From contig JAFEMX010000001.1 in assembly GCA_016892645.1 (NCBI GenBank), forward strand, positions 372,001 to 436,000: 64,000 bases of DNA. The letters are read 5' to 3'. This DNA is from Micrococcaceae bacterium RIT 802. Lineage in GTDB: Bacteria; Actinomycetota; Actinomycetes; Actinomycetales; Micrococcaceae. Positions 45,235-54,317 of this stretch are shown one piece after another. A program made the translations under genes and the position numbers. Each line of letters starts with the position of its first letter. The stretch's first letter is position 1. The notes beneath the pieces were generated by a model, which saw nothing but the letters and a program-made list of their open reading frames with translations, did not search any database and was not told the DNA's origin.

Positions 45235-46253
45235 ACAACTACCAGCAGAAAATCGAAGGCGGCCGCTATCTGGTCACAGGCGGGGCCGGCACCATCGGAT
45301 CCGAGATCGTGCACCAGTTGCTCGCCGCGGGTGCGGAGCACGTGGACGTGCTGGACAACCTGGTGCGGGGCCGACGCGACAACATCGCCGGCCCCCTGGC
45401 CAGCGGCCGTGTGAACCTGGTCGAGGGCGATCTCGCCGACCGCAAGCTGGTGCGCGAACTCGTCCAGGGCAAGGACGTGGTCTTCCACCAGGCGGCCATC
45501 CGCATCACCCAATGCGCCGAAGAACCGCGGTTGGCCGTCGATGTCATGGTCAACGGCACCTTCAACGTCCTCGAGGCGGCCGTCGAGGCGAAGACACCGA
45601 AGATCGTCGCCGCGTCCAGCGCCTCCGTCTACGGGATGGCCGAGGAATTCCCCACCACGGAGCGCCACCACCCCTACAACAACGACACGTTGTACGGCGC
45701 CGCCAAGACGTTCAACGAGGGGATGTTCAAGAGCTTCCGCTCGATGTACAGCCTGGACTACGTGATGCTGCGCTACTTCAACGTGTACGGTCCCCGGATG
45801 GACGTCCACGGCGCCTACACGGAAGTACTCGTGCGCTGGATGGAGCGGATCGACGACGGCCTGCCGCCGCTGATCTTCGGCGACGGGAGCCAGACCATGG
45901 ACTTCGTGTTCTCCGAGGACATCGCGCGGGCCAATCTGCAGGCGGCAGCCAGCCCGGTCACCGACGGCATCTACAACATCGCCAGTGGAACCGAAACCAG
46001 CCTGCGCGAACTCGCCCAGACGCTGCTGCGCGTCATGGGCTCCGACCAAAAGATCGAATACGGCCCAGAACGCGCGGTGAACTCGGTGGTCCGCCGGTTG
46101 GCCGACACGAAGGCCGCCGCCCGGGACCTCGGCTTCCGTTCCACCGTCAGCCTGGAAGACGGACTTCTCTGGCTCGTCGAATGGTGGCGGCCGTTGCGTG
46201 AGCAGGTCGCCGCCGGGAGGGCCCTCAAACACCCCGTACCCGCACATAGCTGA
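45231..46253 (+). CDS. NAD-dependent nucleotide-sugar epimerase/dehydratase
   Basis: The product is 340 aa, an extended short-chain dehydrogenase. VTGGAGTIGSEIV (about 15-27) binds NAD, DNLVRG follows, and the catalytic triad is Ser in AASSASVYG (near 138) with Tyr and Lys in LYGAAK (near 164-168). RYFNVYGPRMD is the usual substrate-side motif. The GalE-like features favour a UDP-GlcNAc or UDP-Glc C4-epimerase, but a dehydratase role feeding the following DegT enzyme cannot be excluded. GTG start overlaps the previous stop by 4 bp. Confidence 0.87.
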   Translation: MNNYQQKIEGGRYLVTGGAGTIGSEIVHQLLAAGAEHVDVLDNLVRGRRDNIAGPLASGRVNLVEGDLADRKLVRELVQGKDVVFHQAAIRITQCAEEPRLAVDVMVNGTFNVLEAAVEAKTPKIVAASSASVYGMAEEFPTTERHHPYNNDTLYGAAKTFNEGMFKSFRSMYSLDYVMLRYFNVYGPRMDVHGAYTEVLVRWMERIDDGLPPLIFGDGSQTMDFVFSEDIARANLQAAASPVTDGIYNIASGTETSLRELAQTLLRVMGSDQKIEYGPERAVNSVVRRLADTKAAARDLGFRSTVSLEDGLLWLVEWWRPLREQVAAGRALKHPVPAHS

Positions 46254-46283
46254 GAAAACCACCGGAAACTGGGGAGACGGAAC

Positions 46284-47423
46284 ATGAACAGAATCAGCGT
46301 CATGAAGCCATGGCTGGGCACCGCGGAAAGCGACGCGGTGGCCGAGGTCATCGCCTCGGGCTGGGTTGCCCAAGGGCCGAAGACAGCCGCCTTCGAGCAG
46401 GCTTTCGCCGAGCACCAGGGCGTGGACCATGCCGTGGCGACATCGAGCTGCACGACGGCGTTGCAACTCGCGCTGGTCGTCGCGGGCGTCACGACGGGAG
46501 ACGACGTCGTCGTGCCCTCGTTCTCCTTCATCGCCACGGCCAATGCGCCCGCCTATCTCGGGGCGCGCCCCGTCTTCGCCGACGTCGACGAGGCGACCGG
46601 CAACGTCACCGCTCAAACCATTGAAGCGGCGCTGACACCGGCAACCCGGGCCATCATCGCCGTCGACCAGGGAGGCATGCCGCTGGACCTCGCACCCCTG
46701 CGGCGTCTGTGCGACGAGCGGGGCATCGCCCTCATCGAGGATGCGGCCTGCGGTGCCGGTTCGACCTACCGCGGCGCGCCGGTCGGTGTCGGGGCCGACA
46801 TCAGTGCCTGGTCCTTCCACCCGCGGAAACTGCTCACCACGGGGGAGGGCGGCATGCTGACGACCAACAGTGAGGCGTGGGCCACCCGTGCCCGCCGGCT
46901 CCGTGAACATGCCATGGACGTCTCTGCCGCGGAACGGCACGGTTCGCTGCTGGCACCGCAGGAGAGCTATTCGGAGGTCGGATACAACTTCCGGATGACT
47001 GACCTGCAGGCGGCGATCGGGCTGGTCCAATTGGGCAAGCTCGATGCCATGGTGGCCCGCCGTCGGGAACTGGCCGATGTCTATCGTTCAGCGCTCGCAG
47101 ACGTCCCCGGGGTGCGCTGCGCCACGGATCCCGACTACGGCACCTCGAACTTCCAGTCCTTCTGGATCGAGGTGCTCTCCGAATTCCCCATGGGGCGCGA
47201 GCAGCTCCTCGAGAAGCTGGCCACCGACGAGATCTCAGCGCGTCGGGGCATCATGGCGGCGCACCGCCAGCCGGCCTACGCCGGGCATCCAGGCCAGATG
47301 GTGCCGCTACCGGTTACCGAACGGTTGACGGACCACACGTTGATCCTGCCGCTCTACCACGGTCTTGAAGCGACGGATCAGGCGCGGGTCATCGAGAGCA
47401 TCCGCACCGCTGGCGGTGCATGA
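46284..47423 (+). CDS. DegT/DnrJ/EryC1 aminotransferase (PglE-like)
   Basis: The product is 379 aa, a PLP-dependent sugar aminotransferase. TSSCTTALQLAL binds phosphate of PLP (about 52-63), IEDAACGAGSTYRG holds the Asp under the cofactor (about 154) and the Lys is in SFHPRKLLTTGEGG (near 182). Position directly before a PglD/NeuD-like acetyltransferase suggests a 4-amino-4,6-dideoxy sugar, as in PglE-PglD; that is inference. ATG at 46284 lies 30 bp after the epimerase with GGGGAGACGG upstream. It overlaps the next gene by 4 bp. Confidence 0.88.
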   Translation: MNRISVMKPWLGTAESDAVAEVIASGWVAQGPKTAAFEQAFAEHQGVDHAVATSSCTTALQLALVVAGVTTGDDVVVPSFSFIATANAPAYLGARPVFADVDEATGNVTAQTIEAALTPATRAIIAVDQGGMPLDLAPLRRLCDERGIALIEDAACGAGSTYRGAPVGVGADISAWSFHPRKLLTTGEGGMLTTNSEAWATRARRLREHAMDVSAAERHGSLLAPQESYSEVGYNFRMTDLQAAIGLVQLGKLDAMVARRRELADVYRSALADVPGVRCATDPDYGTSNFQSFWIEVLSEFPMGREQLLEKLATDEISARRGIMAAHRQPAYAGHPGQMVPLPVTERLTDHTLILPLYHGLEATDQARVIESIRTAGGA

Positions 47424-48103
47424 CCATGGCGAGCGTCCTGATGGTGGCAGCCAGCGGGCTCGCCCGCGAGGCGATCGCCTCCATCCGGGAAACCGGAGAC
47501 CACCAGATCGTCGGCGTGCTCGACGACGACCCGTCCTTGCACGGACGGCAGGTCGCCGGTGCCCGCGTACTCGGCGGCATCGAGTTGGCCGCACAATCGG
47601 GAGACAAATTCCTGGTGTGCGCCGGTTCCGGCAGCGCCCGGGCGGCGATTGTCTCCCGTCTCGAATCGCTGGGTGTCATGCCCGAACGTTTCGTCACGCA
47701 CGTGCATGTTTCCGCGGTCGTTGGCAACGGTTCGACCATCGGAGCCGGAAGTCTCGTCCTGGCCGGATCGGTCCTGACCGCCGACGTCCGCGTGGGACGA
47801 CACGTGGTCATGATGCCCGGGGTGACCTTGACCCACGACAACGCCGTCGCGGACTACGCGACCTTTGCCGCAGGCGTTTCCGTCGGAGGCCGTGTGGGGA
47901 TCGGACGCTGCGCATACCTCGGCATGAACGCCTCCGTCCGGCAGGACGTGCATGTCGGCGAGCAAGCGGTCCTCGGCATGGGGTCCGTGCTGCTGCGGGA
48001 TTTGCCCGCAGGACAAACTTGGGTCGGCAATCCGGCCCGCGCCATCAACCGGGCCGATCTACGGTCGGACATGGCTACGCCTCAAGGAGGAAACGCATCA
48101 TGA
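47420..48103 (+). CDS. NeuD/PglD-type sugar O/N-acetyltransferase
   Basis: The product is 227 aa. An N-terminal Rossmann-like part (VLMVAASGLAREAI, about 6-19) precedes a left-handed beta-helix of hexapeptide repeats (about 95-205: VVGNGSTIGAGSLVL, VRVGRHVVMMPG, VGIGRCAYLGMNA). The family uses acetyl-CoA to acetylate amino sugars (PglD) or sialic acids (NeuD). The preceding aminotransferase argues for an amino-sugar acceptor. Start ATGA overlaps the aminotransferase stop, and the next gene overlaps in turn. Confidence 0.87.
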   Translation: MTMASVLMVAASGLAREAIASIRETGDHQIVGVLDDDPSLHGRQVAGARVLGGIELAAQSGDKFLVCAGSGSARAAIVSRLESLGVMPERFVTHVHVSAVVGNGSTIGAGSLVLAGSVLTADVRVGRHVVMMPGVTLTHDNAVADYATFAAGVSVGGRVGIGRCAYLGMNASVRQDVHVGEQAVLGMGSVLLRDLPAGQTWVGNPARAINRADLRSDMATPQGGNAS

Positions 48104-49296
48104 AGGTTTTGGTTTGCCCACATCAGCTGGGCATGGGCGGAAGCCAACTCAATGCGATCGAGATGGCCGTCGCCGTCCGGCGGCACGGGCATGAGCCCAC
48201 CGTGTACGCGCCTCCGGGAGTGCTGACCGAGGCGCTGGAAGCGACCGACGTGCCGTGGATTCCCGCGCCGGATGCGCGAATCCGCAGCGGCAAATGGGCT
48301 GCCCGCCTGGGCCAAGTCATCCGCTCCGAACGGTTCGACCTGGTCCATGCGTATGAATGGCGCCCGTGCCTGCAAGCATCCTTCGCCGGCGGATGGCGCA
48401 CACCGGTGCTCATGTCCGTCATGGCCATGGAGGTGCCGTCGTTCCTTCCCACCCATCTGCCACTGGTCGTGGGGACTCCGGCCTTGACCGACAGGATGAA
48501 AAACGAGGGCCGGACAGCTTATCTGTTGGAGCCGCCGGTCGATATGCACCGGCACCAGACACGGGACGCCGCCGGTGCACGCCAAACGTGGGGGATCGGG
48601 GACGCCGAGATCGTTGTTTCGGTCGTCTCCATGTTGACCACCGACCTCGAGAAGCTCCAGGGAATCCTCTCGGCCATCTCCGTGGTCGACCGCCTCGCCC
48701 ACACGGCCCCGCTGCGGATGCTCATTGCCGGCGACGGCGAGGGCTTGGAAACCGTCAGGATGCGGGCCGACGACGTGAACCGGCGGCACGGCCGCATGGT
48801 CATCCAGCCAGTCGGGTTCCAGATGGACCCGACCTCGGTCTACGAGTCGGCCGACATCGTCCTGGGAATGGGAAGCTCCGCCATCAAGGGGCTCGCCCAT
48901 GGAAAGGCACTGATCGTCCAAGGCGAAGGCGGGTACTGGCAGCTCGTGGACGAGTTCTCGGCCGAAGGCTTCATCACGAACGGCTGGTTCGGTAGCGAGG
49001 GTGCCGGCGTTCGTGACCTCCTGATCGCGCTGACCGACCTCATCGAGGACCCGTGGAACCGCCGCCGGCTCGGCGCCTTGGGACGCGAACTCGTCGAGCA
49101 GCGGTACAGCCTGTCCCGGGCCTCCGCCGAACTCTCCGGAATCTACGTCGACACGGTCATGCGGCCACAACGTATCGCGCACGCCACGAGATCACTTGCC
49201 CGCAGTGCGGTGGCAAGCGCCAGGTACTACGCCACGATGCAGTTCGGCAGCGTAGTCGAAAAAGAAGAATGGGCACGACGGGGGGCCAACGCGTGA
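48100..49296 (+). CDS. GT4-like glycosyltransferase A
   Basis: The product is 398 aa, GT-B fold. The N-terminal motif PHQLGMGGSQLNAIEMA (about 7-23) and the C-terminal VLGMGSSAIKGLAHGKALIV (near 265-284) match a retaining GT4-type enzyme. The sequence is clearly paralogous to the gene at 51904 (GGSQLNA and GMGSSA blocks, plus a shared GYW). ATG at 48100 follows a perfect AAGGAGG and overlaps the previous stop by 4 bp. Donor and acceptor are unknown. Confidence 0.85.
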   Translation: MKVLVCPHQLGMGGSQLNAIEMAVAVRRHGHEPTVYAPPGVLTEALEATDVPWIPAPDARIRSGKWAARLGQVIRSERFDLVHAYEWRPCLQASFAGGWRTPVLMSVMAMEVPSFLPTHLPLVVGTPALTDRMKNEGRTAYLLEPPVDMHRHQTRDAAGARQTWGIGDAEIVVSVVSMLTTDLEKLQGILSAISVVDRLAHTAPLRMLIAGDGEGLETVRMRADDVNRRHGRMVIQPVGFQMDPTSVYESADIVLGMGSSAIKGLAHGKALIVQGEGGYWQLVDEFSAEGFITNGWFGSEGAGVRDLLIALTDLIEDPWNRRRLGALGRELVEQRYSLSRASAELSGIYVDTVMRPQRIAHATRSLARSAVASARYYATMQFGSVVEKEEWARRGANA

Positions 49297-50405
49297 GTAT
49301 CAACAACATTCCGCTGGTGGATCTGGGTGCGCAGCAGCTGGAAATCGACGAGGAAGTCATGGTCGGGCTCAAGCAGGTGTTTGCCACGACGTCGTTCATC
49401 GGTGGGCCGCAGGTCGGGCAGTTCGAGACGGACTATGCCGACTACCTAGGCGTGAAGCATTGCATCGGTGTCGGAAACGGTACCGATGCCCTCGAGCTTG
49501 CGCTCCGGGCCTCGGGCGTTGAGGTCGGGGGAGAAGTCATCCTTCCGGCCAACACCTTCATCGCCACGGCAGAAGCGGTATGCCGCATCGGCGCAGTTCC
49601 GGTCCTGGTGGATGTGGACCCGGAGTACCTGCTCATCGATCCAGAACGGGTGCGGGAAGCCGTGACCGAGCGGACCCAGGCGATCATCCCCGTGCACCTC
49701 TTCGGACAGACGGCCTTCGTCGAGCAGCTGGAACCCATCGCCAGGGAATACGGCGCAGTCATTGTGGAGGACGCGGCGCAGTCCCAGGGGGCGACGCGGT
49801 TCGGGCGTGCCGCAGGTACCCTTGGCCGGGCCGCAGGGACCAGCTTCTACCCGGGGAAGAACCTCGGTGCCGCAGGGGACGCGGGAGCGGTGCTGACCGG
49901 CGACGACGACGTTGCGGCGCGGGTGCGGTTGTTGTCGGCGCACGGAAGCTCACAAAAGTATCGGCATGACGCGGTGGGAATGAATTCCCGCCTGGACACC
50001 GTCCAAGCGGTTGTACTCAACGCCAAACTGGCGCGGTTGGAACGCTGGAATGAACGTCGACGTGATGCCGCAGCCCGGTACAGCGAACTGCTCAACGGGA
50101 TCCCGGGTATCGAATTGCCACGGCAGGCACCGGGGAATACCGACGTGTGGCACCTGTACGTAATTCGTGTCGACGACCGCGACCATGTCCTTACGGAACT
50201 TAACGCGGCGGGGATCGGTGCCGGTATCCACTACCCGACGCCCGTTCACTTGACAGATGCGTTCGCCCGCCTGGGACAGGGCCGGGGAACATTCGCGGTA
50301 GCGGAGGAATCCGCGGCACGCATCCTGTCATTGCCGCTGTATCCGCATATCACAGTGGAACAGCAGCAACGAGCGGCTGAAGCCCTTGCTGGCGCGGTGA
50401 CTTGA
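49293..50405 (+). CDS. DegT aminotransferase (WbpE/WlbC-like)
   Basis: The product is 370 aa. GNGTDALELAL (about 61-71) and VIVEDAAQSQGA (about 152-163, Asp near 156) bind PLP; SFYPGKNLGAAGDAGA has the Lys (near 186). MNSRLDTVQAVVLNAKL and GIHYPTP are close to WbpE, which aminates C3 of UDP-3-keto-GlcNAcA. Together with the WlbA-like (44137) and WlbB-like (62440) genes this suggests a 2,3-diacetamido uronic acid. GTG start overlaps the previous stop by 4 bp. The next start lies in its stop. Confidence 0.88.
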   Translation: MSINNIPLVDLGAQQLEIDEEVMVGLKQVFATTSFIGGPQVGQFETDYADYLGVKHCIGVGNGTDALELALRASGVEVGGEVILPANTFIATAEAVCRIGAVPVLVDVDPEYLLIDPERVREAVTERTQAIIPVHLFGQTAFVEQLEPIAREYGAVIVEDAAQSQGATRFGRAAGTLGRAAGTSFYPGKNLGAAGDAGAVLTGDDDVAARVRLLSAHGSSQKYRHDAVGMNSRLDTVQAVVLNAKLARLERWNERRRDAAARYSELLNGIPGIELPRQAPGNTDVWHLYVIRVDDRDHVLTELNAAGIGAGIHYPTPVHLTDAFARLGQGRGTFAVAEESAARILSLPLYPHITVEQQQRAAEALAGAVT

Positions 50406-51907
50406 TGGCGGCGCATCGATTGATGGGACGCGCTCGGCATGGAACATCGGGCAGTATTGGGGCATCGGGCCGTTCTAGCGCTAGCGGTGCATTCGCGTGG
50501 AGCCTAACGAACACGCTCGTCTCCCGGCTGGGGACCTTGGGCATCGGCATACTCCTCGCCCGGGTCCTAGGGCCAGAGGAGTTCGGTACTTTTGCGATCG
50601 CATTGGTCGCCCTCATGGCGGTCCTCAGCTTCAACGAGCTGGGTGTGAGCCTCGCCATTGTCCGCTGGCCCGGTGACCCTGCGGCAATCGCGCCCACGGT
50701 GAATACACTGTCGCTGCTGGGCAGCGCGTTGTTTTGTGCCGCCAGCTGGCTGGCCGCCCCCGCCTTCACTGCGGCCATGGGCGACCCAGGAGCGACCGAT
50801 GTCGTGAGGATCCTGATCCTCAGCGTATTGATCAACGGTGCTGTAGCGGGGCCGGCAGCCTTGCTGCAACGCGATTTCCGTGAGAAGACGCGCATGGGTA
50901 TCGACCAGGTCAACGTCTGGGTGGGTGCCATTGTGTCTGTGATCTTGGCACTCATGGGCATGGGAGCCATGTCTCTGGCCGTCGGCCGCGTGTTGGGGAG
51001 CCTCCTTTCGGCCGTCCTGTTCGTTCGCGCGTCGCCGCTTCCCTATCGGGTGGGGTGGCACAAGGAGAAGGCTAGGGCCTTGTTGAACTTCGGCCTTCCA
51101 TTGGCCGGGACCAGCATCATTGTCTTCACCATCGGTTACTCGGACCAGCTGGTCGCTGGATCGGTTGCCGGAACCATCGCGTTGGGGTTCTACGTTTTGG
51201 CCTTCAACCTCTCCAGTTGGCCGGTCAGCATCGTCTCCCAACCGCTGCGTCGTGTTGCACCTGCCGCCTTCTCCGCCATCCAGCACGATCCCGCCCGGCT
51301 CCGTGCGGTGATCCTTGGACTATTTGGCGTTCTGGGATGTGCCACAATCCCGGCATTCCTGGCTCTTGCGGGAGCAGCAACACCTATTGTCCGATTCGTC
51401 TACGGGGATGTCTGGCTGCCTGCTGCGGCCGTTCTCAGCTGGTTGGTACTCTCCGCTCTGGCAAAGGTCTTCTGCGAGTTGGCGTATGACTACATGGTGG
51501 TCATCGGTCGTACCAGCAAGGTCCTGATGATCCAGGTTGTAGGGCTAGTGGTGTTGATTCCGGCTCTGATATTCGGGGCCGTGTGGGGCGGCATAGTGGG
51601 CATCGCGGCTGCACAGGCGATAGTTTCCATGGTCGTGCTTCTACCCCTCTATCTTTGGCAACTTCGCGGCACCGGTGTCCGCATCCTCGATGTGCTCGGA
51701 AAACTATGGCTTCCCACGCTCGTCGGTGTGGCAGTGGCCTGCACGGCTCGGTGGGCAGCGAGTCTGTTCGAACTGGTGATCATTGCGTTATTGGTGGGAG
51801 GTCTCTCAGCTGTGCTTGGGATAGCAGGCCTCCTCTATTTGCGGCGGAGCGACTTACGAGCCATCCGTGGAATTGTTCGAGCCGAGAAAGCTGGGGCGAT
51901 CACGTGA
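50405..51907 (+). CDS. Wzx-type polysaccharide flippase (MOP superfamily)
   Basis: The product is 500 aa with about 12-14 hydrophobic helices. It would flip the lipid-linked repeat unit to the outer face. The start of the domain, SLTNTLVSRLGTLGIGILLARVLGPEEFG, is broken here as NTLVSRLGTLGIGILLARVL followed by GPEEFG and is typical for oligosaccharide flippases. LLQRDFREK is the usual loop. ATG at 50405 overlaps the preceding TGA by one base (TGATG); a TTG one codon earlier is possible. Base composition looks less GC-rich here than in the backbone. Confidence 0.9.
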   Translation: MAAHRLMGRARHGTSGSIGASGRSSASGAFAWSLTNTLVSRLGTLGIGILLARVLGPEEFGTFAIALVALMAVLSFNELGVSLAIVRWPGDPAAIAPTVNTLSLLGSALFCAASWLAAPAFTAAMGDPGATDVVRILILSVLINGAVAGPAALLQRDFREKTRMGIDQVNVWVGAIVSVILALMGMGAMSLAVGRVLGSLLSAVLFVRASPLPYRVGWHKEKARALLNFGLPLAGTSIIVFTIGYSDQLVAGSVAGTIALGFYVLAFNLSSWPVSIVSQPLRRVAPAAFSAIQHDPARLRAVILGLFGVLGCATIPAFLALAGAATPIVRFVYGDVWLPAAAVLSWLVLSALAKVFCELAYDYMVVIGRTSKVLMIQVVGLVVLIPALIFGAVWGGIVGIAAAQAIVSMVVLLPLYLWQLRGTGVRILDVLGKLWLPTLVGVAVACTARWAASLFELVIIALLVGGLSAVLGIAGLLYLRRSDLRAIRGIVRAEKAGAIT

Positions 51908-53169
51908 GAATCCTCGTCTACCCGCACGATATGGCGATCGGCGGGAGCCAACTCAATGCTGTGGACCTCGCAGCCGCCGTCCGCGACCGCGGACACTGGG
52001 TAGGAGTCATCGGTCAGCCGGGCTCTCTTCAGTCCCATATTTCCGAACGAGGGCTGGAGTTCATCGAGCTCCCGCCTCCGGGACGCCGTCCTAGCCCGCG
52101 AGTCATCGGCGCAATTCGGAAGGTCGCCGAGGATCGGAACATCGACGTAATCCATGGCTATGAGTGGCCGCCGGCCCTGGAAGCGGCTATCGCCTCGCGC
52201 GGACGCCGCGCGACCGCTGTGGCTACTGTGCTATCGATGTCCGTGGCCCCCTTTATTCCGTATGATCTGCCATTACTCGTCGGCACCGAGCAGATCCTGG
52301 AGGTCGAGCGCTCTCGGGGACGAACCGCAACGGGATTGATGGAGCCACCTATCGACATCACGGTCAATAGCCCTGAGGCTGATCTCAACGTCGGGGAATT
52401 CGCTACGAAGTGGGGTCTGGCCACCGAGTGCATGACAGTCGTAATTGTTTCGCGGCTGGCCAACGAAATGAAGTTGGAGGGCATCTTGACCGCCATTGAC
52501 GCGGTCGGTTCACGGAGAGATTCCCCCCCGGTACAGCTGCTCATAGTAGGAACGGGGCCTGCCGCGGAGCAGGTCCGTCGACATGCCAACAAAGCCAACC
52601 AGAAGGCAGGACGGCGATGCGTGATACTAGCAGGGGAGATGCAAGACCCTCGTTGCGCCTATGCCGTGGCTGATGTGGTCCTTGGCATGGGGAGCTCGGC
52701 TTTGCGAGGAATGGCTTTTGGAAAGCCTGTCATCGTGCAGGGTGAAAGTGGATACTGGCGTACCGTGACGGAACGATCTCTCCCCGATTTCCTCTGGCAG
52801 GGATGGTATGGAGCCGGACCAGAAGCCAGTCAAGGCGCATCACGGCTCCTATCCGAACTCGAGCCATTGTTACGGCAGGAAGCGCTGCGGAACCACCTCG
52901 GTGAGTTTTCGCTGTTGACGTTGCGCGACCGCTTCTCTCTGGACGCCGCTGCAGAACGCCAGATTGATTTCTACGACAACGCCATCTCGCATTTTGCCGA
53001 TGGACGCGGCACGCTGGCCGCTGAGGTCGCGGCCGGAACGCGCTTCGTCGCCTACAAGGGGGCCCGTCTCCTAGCTCGACTGCGACGCGCCACCGTGGCT
53101 GACGATTTCAATGCTCGACCGGTGGCTCGAACTGCAGCAGACGAGCCCCGGACGGTGGTGGCCCGATGA
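51904..53169 (+). CDS. GT4-like glycosyltransferase B
   Basis: The product is 421 aa and a paralogue of the gene at 48100: PHDMAIGGSQLNAVDLA near the start and VVLGMGSSALRGMAFGKPVI near 257-276, followed by GESGYW. GT-B fold, probably retaining. The longer C-terminal tail ends in Arg/Ala-rich sequence. GTG at 51904 overlaps the flippase stop by 4 bp; a longer frame from 51583 would lie inside the flippase gene. Two similar enzymes could add successive similar sugars. Confidence 0.85.
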   Translation: MRILVYPHDMAIGGSQLNAVDLAAAVRDRGHWVGVIGQPGSLQSHISERGLEFIELPPPGRRPSPRVIGAIRKVAEDRNIDVIHGYEWPPALEAAIASRGRRATAVATVLSMSVAPFIPYDLPLLVGTEQILEVERSRGRTATGLMEPPIDITVNSPEADLNVGEFATKWGLATECMTVVIVSRLANEMKLEGILTAIDAVGSRRDSPPVQLLIVGTGPAAEQVRRHANKANQKAGRRCVILAGEMQDPRCAYAVADVVLGMGSSALRGMAFGKPVIVQGESGYWRTVTERSLPDFLWQGWYGAGPEASQGASRLLSELEPLLRQEALRNHLGEFSLLTLRDRFSLDAAAERQIDFYDNAISHFADGRGTLAAEVAAGTRFVAYKGARLLARLRRATVADDFNARPVARTAADEPRTVVAR

Positions 53170-54317
53170 AACATGACCTCGGTAGAGACTGGCTGGTTCT
53201 CATAGCAGGGTCCCGCTGGGAAGGCACGCGGGGAACGGACCACCGCCTAGCTGTGGCTCTGGCCAAGACCCATCAAGTGCTTTGGGTCGATCCTCCCGTT
53301 CCGCTCATCGGGCCGGCTGCCCAGGGACGACCTGGCATCTACCCCGGCTTCAAAGTGGACCCGATTGGTGAAGGGTTGGTACGGCTGCGCGTGCTGGTGC
53401 CGCCGAAATTCACCAAGCCGTTGGTTCGTCCCGTAGCGAGTCTCCTCCTTCATCGCGCAATACGACGGATCGTCGATACCCAGCCAACCCGGCCATTGGC
53501 CACGGTCCTGATGTCCCCCCGTGAGACCTTCCCGCACGGCATGCCCGGTCGCAAGGTCCTGCACGTAACAGACGATTGGGCTGCAGGGGCGGAGCTGATG
53601 GGCTTGCAGCGCGAGAAGATCGAGGGAACTCTCAGAGCGAATCTGAAAAGAGCGGATATCGTTACCGTTGTCTCGCCGCACCTGGTGGGAATCCTGCCGA
53701 GGCTGGGCACCTCGGCCGATCCCGTTGTCCTGCCCAACGGTTGCCATGTACCTGCGGGCGTGGAACCGGTGGACGAAACCGTCGAGCGCACGACTGTCGG
53801 GCTCATCGGCCAGCTCAATGAGCGGCTCGACATGGATTTGCTGGAGCGATTGGTCGACACCGGACTGCCCATCGATGTCATAGGACCTCGGAGGGAGCGC
53901 AATCCGGAGACGACCCGACGTCTGGACCACTTCCTGGCTGCACCGAATGTCACATGGACCGATGAAATTCCGGAGTCAGACCTCTGGGGCCGATCGCTCG
54001 CCATGGCGGTAGGGATCACACCGTATGCAGACACGGAATTCAACCGGGCTAGTTTTCCACTCAAGACTCTGGATTACCTGGCGGCTGGCCTGCCGGTCGT
54101 TTCGACGAATCTGCCGGCCGTCCGTTGGATCGGCAGCCCGCTCATCAACGTGGGGCATTCGGCTCAGGAGTTTGTCGACTTGGTCAAACGAGCGCAAAGC
54201 GCACCCCTGCGCGCCAGTGAGCTGGGGGAGCGCCAGGCTCTTGCACGTCGCCATTCCTGGGACGCGCGAGCCGCCGAGATGTTGCGGCTCCTAACTGCCT
54301 CGACGGTGAAGCCATGA
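53166..54317 (+). CDS. GT1/GT4-type glycosyltransferase C
   Basis: The product is 383 aa, GT-B fold. The N-terminal half has WEGTRGTDHRLAVALAKTH and VLHVTDDWAAGAEL (about 125-138, typical of teichuronic-acid TuaH-like or exopolysaccharide enzymes). The C-terminal half shows VGLIGQLNERLDMDLL and ITPYADTEFNRASFPLKTLDYL, with the acidic/Lys donor pattern, then GLPVVSTNLPAV. Both ends overlap neighbours by 4 bp. Sugar unknown. Confidence 0.85.
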   Translation: MKHDLGRDWLVLIAGSRWEGTRGTDHRLAVALAKTHQVLWVDPPVPLIGPAAQGRPGIYPGFKVDPIGEGLVRLRVLVPPKFTKPLVRPVASLLLHRAIRRIVDTQPTRPLATVLMSPRETFPHGMPGRKVLHVTDDWAAGAELMGLQREKIEGTLRANLKRADIVTVVSPHLVGILPRLGTSADPVVLPNGCHVPAGVEPVDETVERTTVGLIGQLNERLDMDLLERLVDTGLPIDVIGPRRERNPETTRRLDHFLAAPNVTWTDEIPESDLWGRSLAMAVGITPYADTEFNRASFPLKTLDYLAAGLPVVSTNLPAVRWIGSPLINVGHSAQEFVDLVKRAQSAPLRASELGERQALARRHSWDARAAEMLRLLTASTVKP

